Below are positions 1-5,886 of a stretch of DNA of 7,801 nt, one piece after another. The stretch lies in assembly GCA_946482385.1 (NCBI GenBank), contig CAMLRI010000080.1, positions 1 to 7,801 on the forward strand, written 5' to 3'. Origin of the DNA: an uncultured Cellvibrio sp. (lineage in GTDB: Bacteria; Pseudomonadota; Gammaproteobacteria; Pseudomonadales; Cellvibrionaceae). The notes under the pieces are model-generated. The model saw only the letters and a list, made by a program, of their open reading frames with translations. It was not told the origin of the DNA and ran no database searches. The translations under genes and the position numbers were made by a program. Every line of letters begins with the position of its first letter. Position 1 is the stretch's first letter.

Positions 1-718
1 GCAAATGCTCCTCGCGCGGGTGGCAAAAGCGCGCTTCGGGCGCCGCTTGCCAGTAGCTTAGCTGCTGGCGGGTAGCGGCCAGATCGGCACCCGTGAGCTG
101 CTGCTCCAGCCATTGGTCGAAGGCCAGGCTTTTGGCGGTGACCTGGGGCGATGGCGCGAAAAAGGCGCGCATATTATGGAAGGACATGCCCGAACCTATG
201 ATTAGCACCCCCTGTTCGCGCAGGGGCGCCAGGGCCTCGCCCAGGGCGATATGGGCGGAGGCATCCAGCGAATGCAGCAGCGACAGCTGCACCACGGGGA
301 TTTGCGCGTCTGGGTAGATCAGCATCAGGGGCACAAAGGTGCCGTGGTCGTAGGGGCGCTGGGGATCCAGGTGTACGGCTATGCCCTGCTGGTGCAACAG
401 CTGGGCAACCAGCTCCGCCAGGGATGGGCTACCGGGGGCCGGGTAGTTCAGCCGGTAGGCTTCCGGTGGAAAACCGGAATAGTCGTAAAGCATGGCCGGT
501 GCGGCGCCGCTGGAGAGGCTGGCGAGCTTTTCCTCCCAGTGGGCGGTGATCATCAGTATCGCCCGGGGCTTGGGCAAGTCGGCGGCCAAATTGGCCAGGA
601 ATTTAACCAGCTCGCGGTGGTTGGCATCGCCCAGCAGCGGCATAGGGCCACCGCCGTGGGGCACGAACACCACTGGCATCAAGGCATGGGATGAAGCATT
701 GGCGAAAGAGCCCTGCAT
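1..718 (-). CDS. Class III extradiol ring-cleavage dioxygenase, DODA/YgiD-like (3' end outside window)
   Basis: This protein belongs to the DODA-type group of non-haem, metal-dependent dioxygenases, which open catechol-like rings such as 4,5-DOPA; it is probably cytosolic. The visible 239 residues show the family signature blocks in order: PHGGGPMPL (20-28), ITAHWE (57-62), YDYSGFPPE (78-86), PYDHGTFVPL (122-131), GSGMSFHNM (175-183), and near the window edge HPREEHL. By family knowledge, the His residues at about 21, 60 and 181 are the expected metal ligands and His125 the likely catalytic base. The ATG at 718 is chosen because GGAG lies about 9 bases upstream. Family members are about 260 residues, so only some 20-25 residues should be missing. 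The gene lies 38 bp behind the EamA transporter and is probably co-transcribed with it. The physiological substrate cannot be told from sequence; many bacterial members have no known one. Confidence 0.9.
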   Translation of the reverse strand, partial: MQGSFANASSHALMPVVFVPHGGGPMPLLGDANHRELVKFLANLAADLPKPRAILMITAHWEEKLASLSSGAAPAMLYDYSGFPPEAYRLNYPAPGSPSLAELVAQLLHQQGIAVHLDPQRPYDHGTFVPLMLIYPDAQIPVVQLSLLHSLDASAHIALGEALAPLREQGVLIIGSGMSFHNMRAFFAPSPQVTAKSLAFDQWLEQQLTGADLAATRQQLSYWQAAPEARFCHPREEHL

Positions 719-756
719 AGCTTGCTCTCCATAAGGATTGACGCTGCCGAGCGGCC

Positions 757-1632
757 CTAGCTGAGGATGGCAGCCGCCTTGCCGTGTTCGCGCAGCGATT
801 CGTAGATCGCCGCACCGATAATGATAGCGCCACCGATCAGGGTGGACTGGTCGGGGTATTCGTTGAGGATGACAATTTCGTAGCCCACCGCGTACACCGG
901 CTGCAGGCAGGCCACTATGCCCACGGTTTTGGCTTTGAGGTAGCGCAGGGAAAAGCCGAGCAGCGTGTGGGTGATGGCGGTGAACACCACCCCCAGCAAC
1001 AGCAGCAACCACCAGTCATGGGCGCTGGGCTGGTGGGGCGAGAGTATCAGCAGCGGGGACATCAGCAGCGCCACTATCAATACCTGGTAGCTCATGGAGC
1101 GCGCCGCCGATTGGCCGCTAAACCAGTGGCCGAGCAGGAGGTTGCGCACGGCAAAGGTCAGCGCCGAGATCACCCCCCAAATCACCCCCTGGGTCATGTT
1201 GTTATCAATATTGAATTCGGGCACCAGGCAGTAGATGCCGACCAATACCAGCATGCCGCTTACCAGATCGCGCCAATCCAGCTTGGTGCGCTTGATCCAG
1301 GGCTCCAAAAATACCGTCACCACCGGGTAGGCGTAGAGCGACAACATACCCACGGCGATATTGGCCACCTGCATGGAATAAAAGAAGGTGACCCAGTGGG
1401 CTGCCAACAAAGCGCCCAGCACTATCATGCGGCCGTAATCGCGGCGGCTTTTGAGGGTGATATGACGCTCGCGCCAGGCCACCCAGGCGAACAGCAGCAG
1501 GGCGGCAATCCAGGTGCGGTAGCCGGTGATGTCCCAGGCGGGCAACTGGATAATTTTGGAGAAAAGCCCGGTGGCCCCCATCAAGAAGGTCGTCAGGTGC
1601 AGGGCAAACCAGGCAGATTTTTGGGATGACAT
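757..1632 (-). CDS. EamA/DMT-superfamily membrane transporter
   Basis: This is a 291-residue, very hydrophobic protein with about ten predicted transmembrane helices arranged as two EamA-type halves of five. That is the usual length and layout for drug/metabolite transporter superfamily permeases of the inner membrane. The N-terminal half contains the typical first helix (FLMGATGLFSKII) and the AHWVTFFYSMQ segment, where family members have a conserved helix. The second half ends with LQPVYAVGYEIVILNE, the characteristic penultimate EamA block, followed by a Gly/Ile-rich last helix. The ATG at 1632 is the first possible start because an in-frame TAA lies three codons upstream. No convincing Shine-Dalgarno is visible. 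The gene sits 46 bp behind rhlB, with a stem-loop between them, and 38 bp ahead of the dioxygenase. Substrate is unknown; amino acids, nucleosides and drugs are all carried within this superfamily. Confidence 0.92.
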   Translation of the reverse strand: MSSQKSAWFALHLTTFLMGATGLFSKIIQLPAWDITGYRTWIAALLLFAWVAWRERHITLKSRRDYGRMIVLGALLAAHWVTFFYSMQVANIAVGMLSLYAYPVVTVFLEPWIKRTKLDWRDLVSGMLVLVGIYCLVPEFNIDNNMTQGVIWGVISALTFAVRNLLLGHWFSGQSAARSMSYQVLIVALLMSPLLILSPHQPSAHDWWLLLLLGVVFTAITHTLLGFSLRYLKAKTVGIVACLQPVYAVGYEIVILNEYPDQSTLIGGAIIIGAAIYESLREHGKAAAILS

Positions 1633-1651
1633 TCGCTGTTACCCAATGCAA

Positions 1652-1671
1652 AGCCCCGCCGAAGCGGGGCT
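1652..1671 (-). terminator. UUCG-tetraloop stem-loop, probable rhlB terminator
   Basis: Read on the minus strand this is AGCCCCGC-TTCG-GCGGGGCT, a perfect 8-bp GC-rich stem closed by a C(UUCG)G tetraloop. It begins 8 bases after the rhlB stop codon. The following bases (TTGCATTGGG, after a stem-terminal T) form only a short, interrupted T tract, so termination may be incomplete and allow read-through into the transporter gene, whose ATG is 19 bases further on. Confidence 0.65.
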
Positions 1672-1678
1672 GGCAGAT

Positions 1679-3274
1679 TTAGTGGCGCGGGCGGCGGTTG
1701 CGGTTGCCGCCCGGGCGGTTGCCCACAGAGCGGTTACCGTAGCGCTCCTGGTGGCGCGGGCGCGCCGGCATACCCGGCAGCTCCGGCGGTGGCAACAGCA
1801 GGGTTTCCGGTGGCTGCTCACACTTGATGGGCTTGCCCAGCAAGCGCTCTATAGGCTCCAGGCGCAGGGCGTCATCCTCGCAGGCAAAGCTGATGGAGGT
1901 GCCGCTTTTACCGGCGCGGCCGGTGCGGCCGATGCGGTGCACATAGTCTTCCGGCTCTTCCGGCAGGGTGAAGTTAACCACGTGGCTGATGCCGCTGATA
2001 TGGATACCGCGACCGGCTACATCGGTGGCGACCAGCACCTTGATCTCGCCTGTTTTGAACGCATCCAGGGTGGAGACACGCTTGTTTTGGGTGATCTCCC
2101 CCGATAACAAGCCGGCTTTGATGCCGTGGCGCAGCAGCTTTTCGTGCAGGTCGCGGCATTCGTCGCGGCGGTTGGCAAACACGATCATGCTTTCGGCGTG
2201 CTCCTGTTGGATCAGGTTGTACAACAGGCTGTACTTTTCCTCGGTGGAGACCAGGTACACATGCTGGTCGACCCGCTCGTTAGCGACCGATTCCGGCTCG
2301 ATTTCAATGGTGACTGGCTTGTAAGTCCACTGCTGCACCAAGTTGTGCACATCGTCGGTAAAGGTGGCGGAGAAAAACAGCGTTTGGCGATCCTCGCGCT
2401 TGGGGGTTTGGCGCACAATTTGGCGCACCTGGGGGATAAACCCCATATCCAGCATGCGGTCGGCTTCGTCGATCACCAGCACTTCCAGCTGGTCGAGGTA
2501 CACATCTTTATTACCGCAAAAATCCAGCAGGCGGCCTGGGGTGGCCACCAGTATGTCAACCAGGGTGTCGTGCAGGCGGCGCTGCTGCTTGGTGTAATCC
2601 ATGCCGCCCACCAGGGTGTGGATTTTCAGGTCGGTGTATTTGCACAGCGCCTTGGCATCCTCGGCAATCTGGATCACCAGCTCGCGGGTGGGGGCGATGA
2701 TAAGCGCCCGCGCCTCGCCGGCGTAGCGCTGCTCGGTGATGGGGTTTTTCAGCAGGTCGTCGATGATGGCCGTTAAAAAGGCAGCGGTTTTGCCAGTGCC
2801 GGTTTGCGCCTTGCCCACCACATCCTTGCCTTGCAGGGCGTGAGGTAAGGATTGCGCCTGGATCGGCGAGCAGTATTTAAAGCCCAGGTCGGCAATGGCG
2901 TGCATCAGCTCGGCGGGCAGGTCGAAATCGTGGAAGCGGGTTTTGCCCTCTACCGGATCCACCGCGAATTCGCCGATATCCCAGGGGGCTGCAGGCACTG
3001 GCGGCTTGGCAATTTTGGTGTGGCGCGGGGGGCGCTCGGCGCCATCAGCCGCGCGGGGCTTTTGTTCCTGGCGCGGCTTTTGGCTGTGGCCACCGCGCTC
3101 TTTACGCGGGGAGGAAGGCTTGCGGCCATCGCGACCGGAGGCTTCGCGTTTATCCCCTTTGGGCTGGTCGCCCGCCGGCTTGGCAGCTGGTTTTTGCGCT
3201 TTGCCGGGCGCCGGGTTGGCGTCAGGCGTGGAGTCACCCGATCCTATGAGCTTTTTGAAGAATTTTCCGATCAA
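1679..3274 (-). CDS. rhlB: DEAD-box ATP-dependent RNA helicase RhlB
   Basis: This is an ATP-dependent RNA helicase; in enterobacteria RhlB unwinds RNA for the RNase E degradosome. With the chosen TTG start the protein has 531 residues. Residues 1-110 are a basic, Pro/Lys/Arg/Ala-rich low-complexity extension. The core follows: Q motif around 114-139, Walker A AQTGTGKT (156-163), PTREL (195-199), TPGR (245-248), DEAD (269-272), SAT (302-304), VATDVAGRG (415-423) and HRIGRTGR (446-453). The end is a Gly/Asn/Arg-rich tail. The segments RFHDFDLP and [13 protein letters not shown], and the ending [17 protein letters not shown], match the pseudomonad RhlB pattern as I remember it rather than RhlE or DeaD. 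There is no ATG in the frame upstream. TTG at 3274 is preferred because AGGTGA lies five bases upstream and the first residues become [12 protein letters not shown] at 3283 and GTG at 3367 are alternatives, but the latter overlaps a likely -10 box. Confidence 0.93.
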   Translation of the reverse strand: MIGKFFKKLIGSGDSTPDANPAPGKAQKPAAKPAGDQPKGDKREASGRDGRKPSSPRKERGGHSQKPRQEQKPRAADGAERPPRHTKIAKPPVPAAPWDIGEFAVDPVEGKTRFHDFDLPAELMHAIADLGFKYCSPIQAQSLPHALQGKDVVGKAQTGTGKTAAFLTAIIDDLLKNPITEQRYAGEARALIIAPTRELVIQIAEDAKALCKYTDLKIHTLVGGMDYTKQQRRLHDTLVDILVATPGRLLDFCGNKDVYLDQLEVLVIDEADRMLDMGFIPQVRQIVRQTPKREDRQTLFFSATFTDDVHNLVQQWTYKPVTIEIEPESVANERVDQHVYLVSTEEKYSLLYNLIQQEHAESMIVFANRRDECRDLHEKLLRHGIKAGLLSGEITQNKRVSTLDAFKTGEIKVLVATDVAGRGIHISGISHVVNFTLPEEPEDYVHRIGRTGRAGKSGTSISFACEDDALRLEPIERLLGKPIKCEQPPETLLLPPPELPGMPARPRHQERYGNRSVGNRPGGNRNRRPRH

Positions 3275-3279
3275 TCTTG

Positions 3280-3285
3280 TCACCT
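3280..3285 (-). promoter_or_regulatory. Ribosome binding site deciding the rhlB TTG start
   Basis: AGGTGA on the minus strand lies five bases before the TTG at 3274. Neither GTG alternative (3283, 3367) has a purine-rich Shine-Dalgarno at the right distance. This is the main argument for a TTG start. Confidence 0.5.
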
Positions 3286-3334
3286 GGTGAACTGGGCGGG
3301 CGCTAATGGCCGCGGCGGATGCGATATTGCAGGA

Positions 3335-3347
3335 TGGGCGTAGCCCA
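3335..3347 (-). other. Small hairpin in the rhlB leader
   Basis: TGGGC and GCCCA form a 5-bp stem with a three-base loop (TAC on the minus strand). It would lie just after the inferred transcription start of rhlB, within a leader of about 75-80 bases. It could stabilise the 5' end or may be chance in GC-rich DNA; function is unknown. Confidence 0.3.
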
Positions 3348-3358
3348 AGGGTTGCGCG

Positions 3359-3364
3359 AGTATA
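3359..3364 (-). promoter_or_regulatory. Candidate -10 box for rhlB
   Basis: TATACT on the minus strand matches five of six bases of the sigma-70 -10 consensus. No good -35 hexamer is seen at 16-18 bases. Transcription from it would start near 3352 and give a leader of nearly 80 bases before the TTG start, which argues against translation starting at the GTG at 3367. Confidence 0.4.
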
Positions 3365-3418
3365 CACGAATCATCAGACAATCATTGCATGCCATGGCGC
3401 CGCCTGGCACCGGGAAGG

Positions 3419-3424
3419 TATATT
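3419..3424 (+). promoter_or_regulatory. Candidate -10 box for the glutamine amidotransferase gene
   Basis: TATATT matches five of six -10 consensus bases and lies 42 bases ahead of the ATG at 3467. The sequence upstream is GC-rich and offers no convincing -35 hexamer, so this is a weak call. Confidence 0.25.
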
Positions 3425-3466
3425 GCCGCCCTCGCCCCACTATTACCCCGCACACAAGGAACCCCT

Positions 3467-4162
3467 ATGCGCATACACGCACTGCAACACGTTGCCTTCG
3501 AAGACATAGGCAGCATGGCCGCCGATTTTGCCGCCCGCGGTTACAGCATCAACAGCACCCACTGGTATCGCGGCGATAGCGCCCCCAGCCTGGATAGCTT
3601 TGATGCGCTGATTGTGATGGGCGGGCCCATGGGAATTTACGATGAAGCCATCTACCCCTGGCTGGCAGAGGAGAAACGCCTTATCAAAGCCGCCATAACG
3701 GCAGGGAAAATTGTGCTGGGCATCTGCCTCGGCGCCCAACTGATTGCCGACCAGCTGGGCGGCCCGGTGACCCGCAATGCACGTAAAGAAATTGGCTGGC
3801 TGCCGCTGCAACTGGCGCCGGGCGCCGAAGCCAACCCGGTGGCCCAGATATTGGCGCGCTACCCGGAGGTGTTCCACTGGCATGGCGACACCTTTGCCCT
3901 GCCCCCCGGCGCCCAGTGGCTGGCGCGCTCGGAAGGCTGTGCCCAGCAGGCATTTTGCCTGGGCGATAAGGTGTGGGGCTTCCAGTTCCATTTGGAGACC
4001 ACCCCCAGCTCGGCGCGAGCATTGATTGAACACTGCAGCGCCGATATCGACGGCTCGCGCTACACCCAAAACCCGGCCAGCATCCTGGGCAATGAGGCGC
4101 GCTTTGCGCAGATCAACCGCGCCATGAGTGAAGTGATTGCGGTGATTTTTGGGGCTGCCTGA
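3467..4162 (+). CDS. Class I glutamine amidotransferase domain protein (GMP synthase GATase-like)
   Basis: This is a 231-residue stand-alone class I (triad) glutamine amidotransferase-like protein, probably cytosolic. It shows the oxyanion-side block VMGGPMGIYDE (50-60), the nucleophile elbow GICLGAQLIA with Cys87, and FQFHLE with His175 and Glu177. The Cys-His-Glu triad is therefore complete. Family enzymes hydrolyse glutamine, or act on related gamma-glutamyl amides. Because no synthetase partner is adjacent, the acceptor, if any, is unknown. The ATG at 3467 is preferred over upstream in-frame starts because AAGGA precedes it by about seven bases and the family's beta-strand start (MRIHALQH) follows at once. 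The gene is transcribed divergently from rhlB and convergently with the cytochrome b561 gene, so it appears monocistronic. Confidence 0.9.
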   Translation: MRIHALQHVAFEDIGSMAADFAARGYSINSTHWYRGDSAPSLDSFDALIVMGGPMGIYDEAIYPWLAEEKRLIKAAITAGKIVLGICLGAQLIADQLGGPVTRNARKEIGWLPLQLAPGAEANPVAQILARYPEVFHWHGDTFALPPGAQWLARSEGCAQQAFCLGDKVWGFQFHLETTPSSARALIEHCSADIDGSRYTQNPASILGNEARFAQINRAMSEVIAVIFGAA

Positions 4163-4173
4163 GACTCAGCCCC
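4151..4173. terminator. Stem-loop between convergent genes, weak terminator candidate
   Basis: GGGGCTG (4151-4157) pairs with CAGCCCC (4167-4173) across a nine-base loop that contains the amidotransferase stop codon. It lies exactly where two convergent genes meet. On neither strand is it followed by a T tract, so it is not a canonical intrinsic terminator. It could impede transcription from either side or have no role. Confidence 0.3.
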
Positions 4174-4181
4174 AGCCCCAC

Positions 4182-4727
4182 CTAACCCTTGGCGCCAAAC
4201 CACATGCGTCTGAGGGTGTTGTCGCGTTTGACATAGTGATGGAACAAGCCAGCTGCCGCATGGAACCCGATCAACGCATAACCGAGCTTGCCCAGCTGTT
4301 CGTGCCAATCGTGGTACTGGCCGGCCCAAGCCTCGCTCTCGCCAATCAAGGGTGGTATTGCCAGGCCGAAAAAAGGCACCGACTTGCCGCTGGCACTCAA
4401 CATCAACCAACCTAACAAGGGCATCAGGATTAAAAAGCCATAAAGTGCCACATGCATCAACCTGGCTAACCACAACTCCCAGGCGCGCGGCGCAGGCTCA
4501 ATGGGCGGCACAGGGCTGGATAGGCGCAGCGCCAAACGCACCACCACCAATATCAGCACCGACATACCCAACATAAAGTGCAGGGCTTTCATCAGCTCGC
4601 GCGGGTCGCTGCCCTTGGGGTAAATACCCCGCAACTCAATCAAGGCGTATACCGCCACCAATAGCAACACCATCAACCAATGCATGGCAATCATCAGCGG
4701 CGAATAGCGGGTTGTTTGCGGACTCAT
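4182..4727 (-). CDS. Cytochrome b561 family di-haem membrane protein
   Basis: This is a 181-residue, four-helix inner-membrane cytochrome b of the bacterial b561 (CybB-like) family, which passes electrons between membrane quinones and other carriers. His16 (AMHWLMV) and His50 (KALHFMLG) are 34 residues apart. His142 (HEQLGKLGY) and His156 (LIGFHAAAG) are 14 apart. These are the spacings I recall for the four haem ligands of E. coli CybB. Extra histidines stand at 92, 139, 163 and 164. The ATG at 4727 is chosen because AGAGGAGA lies just upstream and the protein then begins at the usual family N-terminus; an upstream in-frame extension to 4847 has no family character. The gene is divergent from the small-protein/TetR operon, with 209 bp between start codons that include the TetR-type dyad. 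Control by that regulator is possible but unproven. Confidence 0.93.
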   Translation of the reverse strand: MSPQTTRYSPLMIAMHWLMVLLLVAVYALIELRGIYPKGSDPRELMKALHFMLGMSVLILVVVRLALRLSSPVPPIEPAPRAWELWLARLMHVALYGFLILMPLLGWLMLSASGKSVPFFGLAIPPLIGESEAWAGQYHDWHEQLGKLGYALIGFHAAAGLFHHYVKRDNTLRRMWFGAKG

Positions 4728-4751
4728 AATTCTCCTCTTACATATCAACAA

Positions 4752-4757
4752 GTTATA
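4752..4757 (-). promoter_or_regulatory. Candidate -10 box for the cytochrome b561 gene
   Basis: TATAAC on the minus strand matches five of six -10 bases within an AT-rich island in otherwise GC-rich DNA. It would give a short leader of roughly 18 bases ahead of the ATG at 4727. No good -35 is seen. If correct, this promoter lies about 110 bp from the dyad at 4864, so direct steric repression by a protein there would be unlikely. Confidence 0.35.
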
Positions 4758-4860
4758 AAAATAATAGGGGTAAGGACTAAACCGGCGCGCCAGCATACAC
4801 CAGAGGCACGCAAGCCCCCAGCCCCGGCTGAGCCACTTACAACTCATTACACAAACACAT

Positions 4861-4889
4861 TTGACAGACCGGTTGGTCTGTAATTAAAT
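4861..4889 (+). promoter_or_regulatory. Sigma-70 promoter of the small-protein/TetR operon
   Basis: A perfect TTGACA (-35, 4861-4866) is followed after 17 bases by TTAAAT (-10, 4884-4889, four of six consensus bases). Transcription would begin near 4896 and give a leader of about 40 bases before the ATG at 4937. The spacer is almost filled by the inverted repeat at 4864-4881, so a protein bound there would block RNA polymerase. Confidence 0.65.
4864..4881. promoter_or_regulatory. Operator: perfect dyad, probable TetR-family binding site
   Basis: ACAGACC-GGTT-GGTCTGT is a perfect inverted repeat with 7-bp arms and a 4-bp centre. It overlaps the -35 box and fills most of the spacer of the promoter that drives the small membrane protein and tetR. 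Its AGACC-N4-GGTCT core resembles the NemR box of E. coli as I remember it. I see no second copy in the window. Position and symmetry strongly suggest autoregulation by the TetR protein encoded at 5153. Confidence 0.75.
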
Positions 4890-4902
4890 GGCGACCCGTC
4901 TA

Positions 4903-4918
4903 GCGCAGCCTGCTGCGC
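4903..4918 (+). other. Hairpin just upstream of the small-protein ribosome binding site
   Basis: GCGCAG-CCTG-CTGCGC is a perfect 6-bp stem with a four-base loop in the mRNA leader. It ends three bases before the AAGGAG Shine-Dalgarno region (4922-4927). It might influence translation or mRNA stability; no regulatory role is established. Confidence 0.4.
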
Positions 4919-4936
4919 CCCAAGGAGTCACCAGCC

Positions 4937-5137
4937 ATGAAATCGCACCAGCTTAATACCTGCCCCAGCGAAGCGCCCTATGGGCTAGATGCTCACTACG
5001 GATTGACCCTTCCCGCTTTTGAATGCCAGGAACAGCGCGAGCGCCGCCGCATTCGCAGCATTGCCCAGTTTTTCTTTGGTTTGGGCTGCCTGGCCCTGGC
5101 CAGCGCCCTAAGTCTGCACCTGTTGTTGGGCTATTAA
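4937..5137 (+). CDS. Small single-span membrane protein, function unknown
   Basis: This 66-residue protein is not one I recognise. Residues 1-40 are polar, with two cysteines (Cys9, Cys30) and a strongly basic stretch QRERRRIR (33-40). Residues 42-64 form one hydrophobic helix rich in Phe, Leu, Ala and Gly, followed only by GY. The positive-inside rule predicts that the N-terminus stays in the cytoplasm with a C-terminal membrane anchor. AAGGAG lies nine bases before the ATG and supports real translation. The gene is the first of a two-gene transcript with the TetR regulator 15 bp downstream, and it is driven from a promoter with an embedded operator. It is therefore likely part of the response this regulator controls. 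It could also be a leader ORF whose main role is coupling translation to tetR. Confidence 0.7.
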   Translation: MKSHQLNTCPSEAPYGLDAHYGLTLPAFECQEQRERRRIRSIAQFFFGLGCLALASALSLHLLLGY

Positions 5138-5152
5138 TTCCAGAGAACCCCA

Positions 5153-5770
5153 ATGGCCACCGAACGCAACGCTGAACAAACCCGCACCCGCATCCTGGAA
5201 GCCGCCTGTGAGGAGCTTTACCTCAACGGCTACCAGGGTATGCGCATCGACGCCATTCTGCACAAAACCCAGCTCGCCAAGGGCGCCCTTTACCACCACT
5301 TCCCCAACAAGCTGAGCCTGGCTTATGCCGTGGTGGAGGAAATTTTACGGCGCGACTTTGAGCAGACCTGGAACAGCTTTATCAGTGAAGACCCCAACCC
5401 CATCACCGCCATGAAAAAACTCTTTGCCTGGAAGGCGGAGAACTTGCAGCAAGAAGGGGAATTTAACGGCTGCCCGGTTAACAACCTGAGCCAGGAAATG
5501 TCTGCCCTGGACGAAGGCTTCCAACAGCGCCTCATGGATTTGGTAGAAACCGTTATCAGCTCAATAGCAGCAGCCCTGACCAAAGGCCAGGAAGACGGCT
5601 TTGTCAGGCGCGACATCAACCCACGCCAAACCGCCCTCTTCATGCACTGCTGCTACCAAGGCATTATGGGCACCGTAAAATGCATGCAATCCACCGAAAT
5701 GCTACCCGAGCTTTTTGCCTGCCTGAGTGATTATGTGGATCAGTTGGGTGCTAGCCACACAGCCACCTAG
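5153..5770 (+). CDS. TetR/AcrR-family transcriptional regulator, NemR/AcuR-like
   Basis: This is a 205-residue DNA-binding repressor of typical TetR length. The N-terminal three-helix domain (about 8-55) contains the helix-turn-helix and the hallmark end of the family, LAKGALYHHFPNK (41-53). The C-terminal ligand domain carries EFNGCPVNNLSQEMSALDEG (103-122). This block resembles the NemR/AcuR-type group, and Cys107 aligns by eye with Cys106 of E. coli NemR, the residue reported to sense electrophiles and reactive chlorine. Additional cysteines at 166, 167, 177 and 190 could take part in redox chemistry. The ATG at 5153 has a modest AGAGAA upstream; translation may be helped by coupling to the small gene 15 bp before it. 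The dyad at 4864-4881 in the shared promoter makes autorepression likely. The true inducer and further targets cannot be read from the sequence. Confidence 0.93.
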   Translation: MATERNAEQTRTRILEAACEELYLNGYQGMRIDAILHKTQLAKGALYHHFPNKLSLAYAVVEEILRRDFEQTWNSFISEDPNPITAMKKLFAWKAENLQQEGEFNGCPVNNLSQEMSALDEGFQQRLMDLVETVISSIAAALTKGQEDGFVRRDINPRQTALFMHCCYQGIMGTVKCMQSTEMLPELFACLSDYVDQLGASHTAT

Positions 5771-5816
5771 CGCACAAGTATTCAGCCCACAACCTTTCTG
5801 CTAATCTGCGCGCCAG

Positions 5817-5837
5817 TACAAGCGATACTCGCCTGTA
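5817..5837. promoter_or_regulatory. 21-bp imperfect dyad upstream of the exported protein gene
   Basis: TACA-a-GCGA-tac-TCGC-c-TGTA is an inverted repeat with one mismatched position in each arm, extendable by a G·T and an A·T pair. It lies between the tetR stop (5770) and the start at 5887. As RNA it would form a hairpin, but no T tract follows, so a tetR terminator is only a weak reading. As DNA it could be an operator for the downstream gene. It differs from the dyad at 4864, so it is not an obvious second site for the same TetR protein. No convincing -35/-10 pair was found in this intergenic region. Confidence 0.35.
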
Positions 5838-5886
5838 TTACTCCCCATTAAACAATCCGGCACACCAGTCCAATCAGGAGGGAACC

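Noticed and set aside
784..1629. Long 281-codon open frame on the plus strand opposite the EamA transporter
   Set aside because: It is rich in Gln, His and Gly with no recognisable domain or membrane pattern. The opposite strand encodes a clear transporter over the same span, so this is a shadow frame.
2126..2776. Plus-strand open frame of 216 codons opposite rhlB
   Set aside because: It covers the conserved helicase core, has no family features of its own, and reads as the antisense of DEAD-box motifs.
3443..4069. Minus-strand open frame of 208 codons opposite the glutamine amidotransferase
   Set aside because: The plus-strand gene has a complete catalytic triad and a ribosome site; the antisense frame shows no motif.
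4189..4198. Perfect palindrome TTGGCGCCAA
   Set aside because: It lies within the last codons of the cytochrome b561 gene, has no loop or T tract, and is expected by chance in GC-rich coding DNA.
4784..4791. GGCGCGCC octamer palindrome in the divergent intergenic region
   Set aside because: It is a GC-only palindrome with no placement relative to a promoter that suggests an operator.
4728..4847. Extension of cytochrome b561 by 40 residues to an upstream start
   Set aside because: The extra segment has no family similarity or ribosome site, while the ATG at 4727 has a good Shine-Dalgarno and the usual N-terminus.
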